In this document: positions 1-5,199 of the stretch, piece after piece
How positions within the stretch are numbered: the first letter of the stretch is position 1
Layout: each line of letters starts with the position of its first letter
Source: an uncultured Chryseolinea sp.
Lineage (GTDB): Bacteria > Bacteroidota > Bacteroidia > Cytophagales > Cyclobacteriaceae
Assembly (NCBI GenBank): GCA_946478915.1
Contig: CAMLER010000415.1
Location: 1-5,199 of the forward strand
Length of the DNA stretch: 5,199 bases
Direction: 5' to 3'
Program-made: the position numbers and the translations under genes
The notes under the pieces: generated by a model
What the model was told of the DNA's origin: nothing
Databases searched by the model: none
Seen by the model: the letters and a program-made list of their open reading frames with translations, nothing else

Positions 1-695
1 TGTTGTTTTGCAACGCCGATCGGTATACCAATAGCAATATAGAACGATCGATTGTATTGCTCTGGCGTTGCATCGTCAAGGGTAATATCCACAAGACCCA
101 GATAGTATCTTAGCGCAAGGTTCATTCCATTACCCCGCAATAATCTATAACCCACACCGGCCATAACGCCTGCATCCAACGGGTGATATAGATCTTTAAT
201 GTTTAGCGTGTAGGTGAGGTCATCCTTTTTCTTAACAGTTGCTGAGAATTCATCTTTGGATTTGCTCATTAAGCCCAGCATCGGTCCAGCCTCAATGAAG
301 AAGTTGTTTTTCCATTTGTATTTGATCATTATAGGCACGTTGAAATACCCAAGACGCCTTTCTACGGAACCTTCGCTGAAAATCTTATTGAGATCCGGAT
401 TGTCCAAAGAATATACCGAAATATTTTCAGCTCCCATTGTCGACTTCACCAGCACACCAGTGTGAATCATCCACGAAGGCTTTCTCAACTTGATATCGAA
501 ATAAAACCCCAGGTTAAATCCAGTCTTATTACGGGATGGCTGCACGCCGGTTATATCCGAAATATTTAGGCCACCGTCTAGGCCAAATTCCACCTTGCCT
601 GAGTTTAGTTTATCACCAAGAAGCAACGAAATCAAAACCTGTCCCTCGGATCTAATGTTGGCAAAAATCATCAGCACAATTAAACAAAGGCGCAT
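1..695 (-). CDS. PorT-family outer-membrane beta-barrel protein, partial (C-terminus beyond left edge)
   Basis: I translated this frame by hand; it stays open for 231 codons to the left edge. The start ATG (695-693) has an in-frame TAA three codons upstream, so it is the earliest possible start. Residues 1-19 form a signal peptide (MRLCLIVLMIFANIR, cleavage likely near SEGQ). The mature part begins with 'LLLGDKLNSG' (24-33) and 'FGLDGGLNISDITG' (37-50), a signature I recognise from Bacteroidota PorT-like barrels (outer-membrane beta-barrel domain, OMP_b-brl_2 type). Alternating strands follow, such as 'GYFNVPIMIKYKW' and 'FIEAGPMLGLM'. The last visible strand, 'NRSFYIAIGIPIG', looks like the closing C-terminal strand, so only a few residues are probably missing. 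It should sit in the outer membrane; no substrate can be inferred. It lies 68 bp downstream of the DUF4239 gene on the same strand and may share its transcript. No Shine-Dalgarno sequence is visible. Confidence 0.9.
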   Translation of the reverse strand, partial: MRLCLIVLMIFANIRSEGQVLISLLLGDKLNSGKVEFGLDGGLNISDITGVQPSRNKTGFNLGFYFDIKLRKPSWMIHTGVLVKSTMGAENISVYSLDNPDLNKIFSEGSVERRLGYFNVPIMIKYKWKNNFFIEAGPMLGLMSKSKDEFSATVKKKDDLTYTLNIKDLYHPLDAGVMAGVGYRLLRGNGMNLALRYYLGLVDITLDDATPEQYNRSFYIAIGIPIGVAKQ

Positions 696-763
696 GTTAT
701 GTTATGAGATTAAAGAGCAATTCACGCTTCTATCTAACTATCCGCACCCTATTATGACGCAAT

Positions 764-1555
764 TCATTTTTCGACGAAAAGCTCTCTGAGTTCGACCATG
801 TTTTGATTGGGTCTATCCATATCAATAAGTCCACTTCTTGGGCGATCAAGATCGATGATATTGAACACAGTGGCTGAAAGCATAATAGCAAACCCAATGA
901 CAATGATCCAATCAATTCTTTCTATGTGATCATAGCCCAGCAAAAAGGCAGAACAGCAACATAGGATAAAGAGGAAATACATGATCGAATCTGGTATTGT
1001 ACTTTCACCCGCCGCCCTGCGAGTAGTTTTTATATCAATCATTGCGTTTAATGCAGGGAGCAATTGCGAGCTTCTGGTCGTAATTTCGTCCACCCTAGCA
1101 TAATCCGCCGCAAGTAACCACAGTTTCCTACCAATATCATCCGCCTGATAATAATACAAAACAAACTTTTCGACGTCCATGCCGGCATCATAAAAAGCAA
1201 TCCGCGCCTCAACGTAATCTTTTAGCAGTGACTTCAACAATTTTCGAATACTGTCGGGATAAACATCCGTCCTTAATACTGCTGTCCCGATATTATTTGC
1301 CTCCTGTACTATTAAATCTCTCCTGGCATTAAATCTTGAATTTGACATGCCGAATGTAAAAGCGAGTAGTAGTCCAAGCAAACCCAAAAGCATTCCATTA
1401 ATAGGCTTCAAATCCGCTTTGGCTTGCTCGGACGAATTTGATATAAGGTTGTGGCGGGTCCGGTAACCTAGCCAAAAAAAAAGAATAATTAGGATAAAAA
1501 TGACAATCGCAATCAAAGCTGCGGGAGTAGACTGAAGCAATGACAATCTGAACAT
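764..1555 (-). CDS. Bestrophin-like (DUF4239) integral membrane protein
   Basis: A complete 263-residue protein. Membrane helices are predicted at about 11-30, 53-70, 191-208 and 215-234, with a soluble, mostly helical stretch between the second and third. Family marks are 'GLLLAFTFGMS' (61-71) running into 'RFNARRDLIVQEANNIGTAVLR' territory (74-95), and 'DLDRPRSG' (235-242) just after the last helix. These match the DUF4239/bestrophin-like domain family as I know it. The relation to bestrophins suggests an anion channel or transport-related role, but function in this family is unproven. The ATG has an in-frame TAA three codons upstream, which fixes the start; a weak AAGAG lies only 3 nt before it. 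A run of nine A at 1474-1482 (coding for FF on the minus strand) is a possible slippage spot, but the frame is intact. It is the first gene of a possible two-gene unit with the barrel gene at 695. Confidence 0.88.
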   Translation of the reverse strand: MFRLSLLQSTPAALIAIVIFILIILFFWLGYRTRHNLISNSSEQAKADLKPINGMLLGLLGLLLAFTFGMSNSRFNARRDLIVQEANNIGTAVLRTDVYPDSIRKLLKSLLKDYVEARIAFYDAGMDVEKFVLYYYQADDIGRKLWLLAADYARVDEITTRSSQLLPALNAMIDIKTTRRAAGESTIPDSIMYFLFILCCCSAFLLGYDHIERIDWIIVIGFAIMLSATVFNIIDLDRPRSGLIDMDRPNQNMVELRELFVEK

Positions 1556-1667
1556 AAGCTCTTAGAACATTTTTGAGACCACACCAAACTCCCGATTTAA
1601 GCACTATACCTAACCATCATCAGATATAATTACCCAAAAAACTCACCTGCTGAAATTCTCATGGCTG

Positions 1668-1703
1668 AAAAAAAGTGTTCCTCAGTCAAACCGAAGAACA
1701 CTT
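1668..1703 (-). terminator. Rho-independent terminator for leftward transcription (tetR side)
   Basis: Read on the minus strand, AAGTGTTCTTC pairs with GAGGAACACTT. This gives an 11-bp stem with one G-U pair, around a 9-nt loop, followed directly by a T tract (the A-run 1668-1672 on the plus strand, with two more T in the stem end). The plus strand has no U tract after the hairpin, so it works only leftward. The nearest leftward gene upstream is tetR, whose stop is about 217 bp before the stem. It therefore ends either a long tetR 3' untranslated region or a separate short transcript. It also insulates the DUF4239 gene from tetR read-through. Confidence 0.72.
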
Positions 1704-1898
1704 ACCCTATAACCACCTTACAACTAGTCGATTTTGGTTCTCTATGGCCTTACTCTTATTAATGAGTTTGGTCCATACCACGTGGAGTGCGTATCAGATA
1801 GCGCAACCGATATTGCAAAGTGAGTCCCAATTTGCTTCATCTAGTATTACTATGTTCTGAATCATGATTCAAATCAATACCGAATTCCCATCTTAATT

Positions 1899-1914
1899 TA
1901 GACGATACCGTTTA
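1899..1914 (-). promoter_or_regulatory. Dyad site C, TAAACG-GTAT-CGTCTA (candidate operator)
   Basis: On the minus strand this reads TAAACGGTATCGTCTA, with all 12 half-site bases identical to the copies at 4042 and 5059. The two halves form an imperfect palindrome (TAAACG against CGTCTA, one mismatched pair). It begins 6 nt beyond the tetR stop codon and 343 nt before the DUF4239 start, with a terminator between. It is therefore more likely to control a short leftward transcript, or to be a dispersed repeat, than to control DUF4239 directly. Confidence 0.5.
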
Positions 1915-1920
1915 AAACTA

Positions 1921-2502
1921 TTATTGACGCCTACTTCCTAAGCTATTAAAGCTCCTCTGCTTCTCTTCTACAACTTTGTTCAATACTTCCTTTGTTTCAA
2001 TCGCCACCGACTGAAGAAATTCATAATTCATTTTATCAGAACTGATTCTGGCATAAAAAAAATGGTTGATGATATTTAGGTAGGCTAGCGCTGCGGTCAA
2101 ATCTTCAGGAAGTTGAGTAGCCGTTCTCCAAAGCGGAAGAATTTCCATGTTGACAATGTTTGTAGCCTCTTCAAGGTCCGAACCGAATTGTGACGGCCTG
2201 CATTTAACCAGCAGTTGAGATTCAACAAGGAAAAAGGTCTTATGCTTAATGACAAGCATGAGCAGGTCCGGATCTAGATTTACGCATTCAGACAATTCCT
2301 GGGCGACGACCTTTGCTTCACTGACATGATATCGGATAAGCTTGTACAGAAACGTTTCCATGCTACCGAAATAATAATAGAACCCCGACTTGTTAAGATC
2401 AAGGACTCGGGCGAGCCGCTCCACCTTAATACCCTCTATGCCTTCCTTGCTAAGAATGCTATAGCCTGCTTTTATCCACGCATCAGTTTTTATTTTACTC
2501 AT
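1921..2502 (-). CDS. TetR/AcrR-family transcriptional regulator
   Basis: A complete 193-residue protein of normal TetR length. Residues 7-50 form the N-terminal three-helix DNA-binding domain: 'AWIKAGYSILSKEGIEGI' is helix 1 and the turn, 'KVERLARVLDLNKSGFYYYF' holds the helix-turn-helix, and the recognition helix is near 37-44. The family-typical 'SMETFLYKLI' follows. The remaining 140 or so helical residues should form the ligand-binding and dimerisation domain; the inducer cannot be predicted. The ATG at 2502-2500 has an in-frame TAA three codons upstream, so it is well bounded, and no Shine-Dalgarno sequence is seen. A 16-bp dyad lies 39 nt upstream of the start (2542-2557) and near-identical copies occur at three other intergenic places, suggesting autorepression and a small local regulon. 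That link is inference; the family assignment is firm. The gene stands alone, with no cotranscribed partner. Confidence 0.95.
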   Translation of the reverse strand: MSKIKTDAWIKAGYSILSKEGIEGIKVERLARVLDLNKSGFYYYFGSMETFLYKLIRYHVSEAKVVAQELSECVNLDPDLLMLVIKHKTFFLVESQLLVKCRPSQFGSDLEEATNIVNMEILPLWRTATQLPEDLTAALAYLNIINHFFYARISSDKMNYEFLQSVAIETKEVLNKVVEEKQRSFNSLGSRRQ

Positions 2503-2876
2503 AAAGGATGCTTAAAGTAAAGGAATCATCTTTAAACTTCATGGACGCATTCGTTTAATCGATCGATGCAACAGTCGCTATATTCACAAGGCTGTGGATA
2601 TATAATGAACACGCAGCGAGACTTTCAAACAGCACCCACCCGCGTTCTACGCACTATAAACACACCCCTTAAACAAAGCGAAACTACGCCGCAATTCCTG
2701 ATATCAAATTCACTTACACCTCGGACAAATTTCGTGCAGGGCTAATTCGTTAACAGCATTCTTTTTTGCGGCCGCGAACATAACGGTATAGCTAGACTCA
2801 CTTTATAATTTATCGATGGAGTATGTATTGTCGTAATAGTATCCTCCCGAAAATAAGCCGCGCTGACTTCTAAGTT
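2503..2876. other. Intergenic region upstream of tetR and downstream of the secreted-protein gene
   Basis: These 374 bp hold no gene I can support. The right end should carry the 3' end of the leftward 2877-3899 gene, but I see no clear terminator there. The left end contains the tetR upstream region with the dyad at 2542-2557, directly abutted by the perfect 10-bp palindrome ATCGATCGAT (2558-2567). A 46-codon frame at 2605-2745 (plus) lacks a ribosome site and any recognisable feature. A T-run followed by the palindrome GCGGCCGC (2768-2775) and a degenerate dyad-like string at 2781-2796 are of unknown meaning. Confidence 0.6.
2542..2557 (-). promoter_or_regulatory. Dyad site D, TAAACG-AATG-CGTCCA (candidate tetR autoregulatory operator)
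   Basis: On the minus strand it reads TAAACGAATGCGTCCA, matching 11 of the 12 half-site bases of the other three copies but with a different 4-bp spacer. Conserved half-sites with a changed spacer are what selection for a dimer-binding site would give. It lies 39 nt upstream of the tetR start codon, where a bound repressor would block its own promoter. Confidence 0.5.
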
Positions 2877-3899
2877 CTATTGGAGACTTCTACAGCTCTC
2901 CAATATTGCCGTGCGAAATTGGGAATCGCTTTCCAGGATTTTAAAGAAACCATCCAAATAATGGTGCATGTCATCCAATTCCGGCTTACTGAAATGATGC
3001 GCTTCGTTATCGATCAACGAATGGATGGCCTCCTGGTGTGATAAAAAGTCCTTTCGAATTTCTTCCATAGTAGAAGGTGTCCTGCAGAAGCCCCGGTAAA
3101 CACGTTCACGCGGATCGCCCGTACCCAACTGAGGTGCATTTGTCCTCGCATAACCAGCGTCAACAAATCCAGACATGTCGAAATCATATGAAAGCGTATG
3201 GTATTTGTCACCAGCATACATCACGTTGGTATTATGCTGGTAAGTTGCCGACCAATCGGCATTGCCAATCATATATTGAAAGAAATCATTTCGAACAGCG
3301 GTTTTCTCGTCGAAAACTGCGGGACTCAACCCGCGAACCTTCATTATTTTTCCATTAGCCCGTTTTGCTACCATGGAATTATCCTCCACAAAAAACGTCA
3401 GTATCTCAAAGACTTTTGGTTTTTTTCGAGACAATTCAGTCAGTGTCAGATTTGCAATCCTAGTTCTAAAATGAAAAGGTGAGAGTAGTTCATAGAATTG
3501 ATAGCATAAATATTCCTTGCGGACCAGCACGTTTTTTTCACTGGACGTATGGCATGGGAACACAAGTTTGAGCGATTTATTTCCTTCAAAAATTGTTGAG
3601 GAAACATTCTTCTTATTAAACTTAATCTTAAGGGGAGGAAAATAACAATTCTCTCTTCTGAAATTTCCCCGAACACGAGCTTCCCCAATTACCGGTATCC
3701 ATTGACCAGTTGAATCTTCATACAGCAACTTACCGGTAACCAACGTAGAATCATTTGTGTTTTTTTTGATAGATTTAATAGAGCCACTAATTTGTAAATT
3801 CAATGGTTCTTTGGATCGGAACAGCGGAACATTGTGTTGGGCGGAACAATCTACCCAATGCAGAATGATAGCGATCATCATACCATATTTCATTCTCAT
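2877..3899 (-). CDS. Secreted protein of an uncharacterised CotH-kinase-like family
   Basis: The frame is open from an ATG at 3986, but I place the start at 3899 (340 residues). There MRMKYGMMIAIILHW followed by VDCSAQ makes a normal signal peptide with cleavage after about residue 21; the 29 residues before it are polar and look untranslated. ATG 3893 is an equal alternative. The mature protein carries 'ARVRGNFRRENCYFPPLKIKF' (74-94), 'KSLKLVFPC' (108-116), 'VRKEYLCYQFYELL' (126-139), 'MIGNADWSATYQHN' (210-223), 'YDFDMSGFVDAGYA' (238-251) and 'RVYRGFCR'. This order, with a VRGN strand, a lysine strand, an N/D-rich loop ending in HN and then a DFD motif, recalls CotH-type atypical kinases, where the Asp motif binds metal. 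I recognise it as a conserved family of secreted bacterial proteins without known function. Kinase activity is inference. It is a single leftward gene, divergent from 4190-4930, probably acting in the periplasm or outside. Confidence 0.78.
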   Translation of the reverse strand: MRMKYGMMIAIILHWVDCSAQHNVPLFRSKEPLNLQISGSIKSIKKNTNDSTLVTGKLLYEDSTGQWIPVIGEARVRGNFRRENCYFPPLKIKFNKKNVSSTIFEGNKSLKLVFPCHTSSEKNVLVRKEYLCYQFYELLSPFHFRTRIANLTLTELSRKKPKVFEILTFFVEDNSMVAKRANGKIMKVRGLSPAVFDEKTAVRNDFFQYMIGNADWSATYQHNTNVMYAGDKYHTLSYDFDMSGFVDAGYARTNAPQLGTGDPRERVYRGFCRTPSTMEEIRKDFLSHQEAIHSLIDNEAHHFSKPELDDMHHYLDGFFKILESDSQFRTAILESCRSLQ

Positions 3900-4189
3900 A
3901 ACTCGCACACGCTTTTTTGGTGTTATAAAATTTCTCGCAATGTGTCCACAGCTACGACCCTTTGTATCAGTTAGGAATGCTGGCAATATATTTCCTGTTA
4001 CAAATTGCCCGATAAAGTTCGTTTTATAAGGCGGACTGCTTTAAACGGTGGCGTCTAGATCAAGAAATACTATTGGACGAGATTTGTTATCGCCTGATCA
4101 AAAATGCGTAACCCAAAAAATTAAGTAAAAGGATTTCTGTACAAGGGAAGAATCGTTACGCATCTCACTGAAAACATTTACAGGATTAC
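3900..4189. promoter_or_regulatory. Divergent promoter region between the CotH-like and bestrophin-like genes
   Basis: These 290 bp separate two outward-reading genes and must hold both promoters. The dyad at 4042-4057 sits near the middle, 142 nt from the leftward start and 132 nt from the rightward start, so it could serve either gene or both. TACTATTG at 4068-4075 resembles the Bacteroidota -7 element TAnnTTTG with one mismatch, but no convincing -33 TTG stands at the right distance. No small gene is visible. Confidence 0.45.
4042..4057 (+). promoter_or_regulatory. Dyad site A, TAAACG-GTGG-CGTCTA (candidate operator)
   Basis: TAAACGGTGGCGTCTA, identical to site B (5059) except for one spacer base. 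It is oriented toward the 4190 gene, 132 nt upstream of its start. A shared AATACT follows 8 nt after this site and 12 nt after site B, hinting that more than the dyad is conserved between the two copies. Confidence 0.5.
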
Positions 4190-4930
4190 ATGGACCTAAG
4201 AATTATTAATTTTTTCAATCTACGAACATTGTTAGTGGCAGTGATATCACAAATAGCGGTTTTCTTAGCGATCCAGTTTCAGATTAAATTTAATATCAAC
4301 GTTATGCTATTTGGCTTAGCTGTTGTCTTTCCGCTGCATTTCAGTATTCAGTCAGCTTATCAACGGCGCGAAAGAGCGATCCAGTACTTCAGCAAATTCA
4401 AGGCGGCAATGGTATCACTGTACAATTCAATGCAGGTGGCACCTGATCTTACTGTGGAGATAAGAACAGAAGGCAGGGATCTTTTACAAGAGATAGCAGA
4501 ACAATTCACGACAAAGCTTAGAAATCGTGAACCGGGCTATCAACCTGTTTTGCAAAACTTAAATAGAATAACAATCTTCATTTCGACTCATAAAAAAGAT
4601 CTTTCCAATAGAAATGCCATCAGGATGATAACATTCTTAAACATAGCTGCTGAAAGTTCAATCTACCTGGTACAAATTATCAGTCACCGCACCATGGCCG
4701 GCCTGCGTTTTTTTTCAATATTCTTTGTCATCCTTTTTCCATTCATCCAGGCCCCGATACTGCTCGACAGGCTGGACGGATTGCTGCCTCATTGGTTGCT
4801 ACATTTATTAGTCGGGTTGACAAGTATTATTCTTATTTCATTGTCAAATTTTCAAAAAATGATCGAGTATCCTTTCGATCAGTCGGGAATGGACAATATC
4901 CAGTTGAAAGAATTTGAGCTGGGTATTTGA
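4190..4930 (+). CDS. Bestrophin-like four-helix membrane protein
   Basis: A complete 246-residue protein. Hydrophobic helices lie at about 10-28, 34-52, 172-192 and 202-219, with a long helical soluble region between the second and third, the layout of bacterial bestrophin-type proteins. Supporting motifs are 'FPLHFSIQSAYQRRERA' after helix 2, 'HRTMAGLRFFSIFFV' leading into helix 3, and 'IEYPFDQSGMDNIQL' (225-239). The last is close to the bestrophin C-terminal pattern ENPF...D.L. I recognise similar unannotated proteins in Bacteroidota. An anion-channel role is inferred from the relation and is not shown. The ATG has AGGA 4 nt upstream (4182-4185), one of the few Shine-Dalgarno-like sites here, and an in-frame TGA seven codons upstream bounds the start. 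It is flanked by two same-orientation copies of the 16-bp dyad (4042 and 5059), so its expression may depend on the TetR-type regulator nearby. It is only distantly similar, if at all, to the DUF4239 protein at 764-1555. Confidence 0.78.
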   Translation: MDLRIINFFNLRTLLVAVISQIAVFLAIQFQIKFNINVMLFGLAVVFPLHFSIQSAYQRRERAIQYFSKFKAAMVSLYNSMQVAPDLTVEIRTEGRDLLQEIAEQFTTKLRNREPGYQPVLQNLNRITIFISTHKKDLSNRNAIRMITFLNIAAESSIYLVQIISHRTMAGLRFFSIFFVILFPFIQAPILLDRLDGLLPHWLLHLLVGLTSIILISLSNFQKMIEYPFDQSGMDNIQLKEFELGI

Positions 4931-5176
4931 AATACTTTCTATAGGTCGACATCGAAAACCATGCTTTTATCTAGTCCGTTTTCACCTAGCATGTTTCGCA
5001 GGTGGTAGGCCCGCTACTTTTACAAAAAAAAATATTGTACATCACATTAACTGGCTTCTAAACGGTGACGTCTAAACGAGCAAACTAATACTTCCTATTT
5101 TGCTTGTGTTCCATATAACAGGATAGCATAGCCCAATCGTGATATACGGCGCGAGCCAATGGTCACTTTGAATAAA
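4931..5176. other. Intergenic region with the second direct dyad copy
   Basis: These 246 bp hold the 3' end of the bestrophin-like gene and the probable promoter of the gene entering at 5177. Possible hairpins (CATGCT...AGCATG at 4960-4993 with a 22-nt loop; GTAG...CTAC at 5005-5017 followed by four T) are too weak for a confident terminator. A nine-A run lies at 5024-5032, the dyad at 5059-5074, and TATTTTG at 5096-5102 approximates a Bacteroidota -7 element with one spacer base missing. Confidence 0.4.
5059..5074 (+). promoter_or_regulatory. Dyad site B, TAAACG-GTGA-CGTCTA (candidate operator)
   Basis: TAAACGGTGACGTCTA, with a further TAAACG half-site overlapping its end (5073-5078). It lies 102 nt upstream of the start codon at 5177 and 128 nt downstream of the 4930 stop. 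The -7-like TATTTTG begins 21 nt after the site, so a bound protein would cover the -33 region of such a promoter. Confidence 0.5.
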
Positions 5177-5199
5177 ATGAAAACGCTTTTTTTCCTTAT
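5177..5199 (+). CDS. Start of a probable exported protein, cut by the right edge
   Basis: Only seven codons and two bases are visible: ATG followed by Lys-Thr-Leu-Phe-Phe-Leu. A lysine followed by a hydrophobic run right after Met is the usual opening of a signal peptide or a first membrane helix. An in-frame ATG at 5159 is an alternative but would put polar residues first. The product cannot be identified. A candidate promoter and the dyad at 5059-5074 lie upstream, which supports a real start here. Confidence 0.4.

Larger units (their letters stand above)
1556..1920. other. Intergenic region between the DUF4239 gene and tetR
   Basis: No convincing protein gene is present in these 365 bp. 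The region holds a leftward intrinsic terminator (1668-1703) and one copy of the TAAACG-N4-CGTCTA dyad (1899-1914) beside the tetR stop codon. The promoter of the leftward DUF4239 gene should lie between 1556 and 1667, but I find no good match to the Bacteroidota TTG...TAnnTTTG consensus there. A leftward frame from ATG 1865 gives 23 codons to a TGA at 1794-1796. It then stays open 28 more codons to a TAG at 1707-1709, only 3 nt before the terminator stem. This could be a decayed small gene or chance. Confidence 0.6.

Noticed and set aside
575..580. CGTCTA half-site in the beta-barrel gene
   Set aside because: The partner half-site at 565-570 matches only 3 of 6 bases and the place is inside a coding region.
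1675..1860. Rightward 61-codon frame starting with GTG
   Set aside because: It starts inside the terminator hairpin, has no ribosome site, begins with polar residues followed by an unrecognised hydrophobic stretch, and resembles no family I know.
2605..2745. Rightward 46-codon frame (Thr/Pro/Arg-rich) starting at ATG 2605
   Set aside because: No Shine-Dalgarno sequence, no domain or signal features, and length within chance; only the TATATAATG context around its start drew attention.
2762..2778. T-run followed by GCGGCCGC and GAA, considered as a terminator or binding site
   Set aside because: A perfect 8-bp palindrome has no loop and the T-run is on the wrong side for rightward termination; leftward it would be followed by A, not T.
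2781..2796. TAACGGTATAGCTAGA as a fifth dyad copy
   Set aside because: It shares AACGGTAT with site C but lacks the CGTCTA half-site and the palindromic symmetry, and it needs gaps to align.
3077..3482. Overlapping rightward frames of 93-94 codons
   Set aside because: They are antisense to the well-supported secreted-protein gene, rich in His/Arg/Cys, and share no recognisable features.
3900..3986. Upstream extension of the CotH-like gene to ATG 3986
   Set aside because: It would put 29 polar and basic residues before an otherwise normal signal peptide, so the start at 3899 or 3893 is far more likely.
4960..5021. Hairpins after the bestrophin-like gene considered as its terminator
   Set aside because: CATGCT/AGCATG has a 22-nt loop and no T tract, and GTAG/CTAC with TTTT has only a 4-5 bp stem; neither is strong enough to call.
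4042..5074. Dyad copies considered as integron attC or similar recombination sites
   Set aside because: They lack the RYYYAAC/GTTRRRY core pairs and the long imperfect hairpin of attC sites, and no integrase gene is present in the window.

Overview
The window looks like a piece of a Bacteroidota chromosome, perhaps Cytophagales or Chitinophagaceae; the order is a guess. The main evidence is a PorT-type outer-membrane beta-barrel protein with the lineage-typical 'LLLGDKLNSG' and 'FGLDGG' motifs. Supporting points are signal peptides ending in AQ or GQ, mostly absent Shine-Dalgarno sequences, moderate-to-low GC and loosely packed genes. No rRNA, tRNA, CRISPR array, transposase or complete insertion sequence was seen.

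Layout, left to right. (1) 1-695, minus: beta-barrel outer-membrane protein, cut by the left edge just before its C-terminus. (2) 764-1555, minus: four-helix membrane protein of the bestrophin-like DUF4239 family, 68 bp upstream of the barrel gene and possibly cotranscribed with it. (3) 1556-1920: no convincing gene, but a good intrinsic terminator for leftward transcription at 1668-1703. (4) 1921-2502, minus: TetR/AcrR-family repressor. (5) 2503-2876: no convincing gene; it holds the tetR upstream region. (6) 2877-3899, minus: secreted protein of an uncharacterised family with motifs resembling CotH-type atypical kinases. (7) 3900-4189: divergent promoter region. (8) 4190-4930, plus: a second bestrophin-like four-helix membrane protein. 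(9) 4931-5176: intergenic. (10) 5177 to the right edge, plus: the first codons of a probable exported protein.

The most notable signal is a 16-bp dyad, TAAACG-N4-CGTCTA. It occurs three times with every half-site base intact (1899-1914 minus, 4042-4057 plus, 5059-5074 plus). A fourth copy with one changed half-site base lies 39 nt upstream of the tetR start codon (2542-2557 minus). All copies are intergenic. Half-site length, one-turn spacing and a copy in front of tetR suggest the operator of the encoded TetR regulator. On that reading it would control itself, the 4190-4930 membrane protein (and/or the divergent secreted protein), the gene entering at the right edge, and possibly a short leftward transcript between 1898 and the terminator at 1668. 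The dyad is seen directly; the regulatory link is inference, and a dispersed intergenic repeat is the main alternative.
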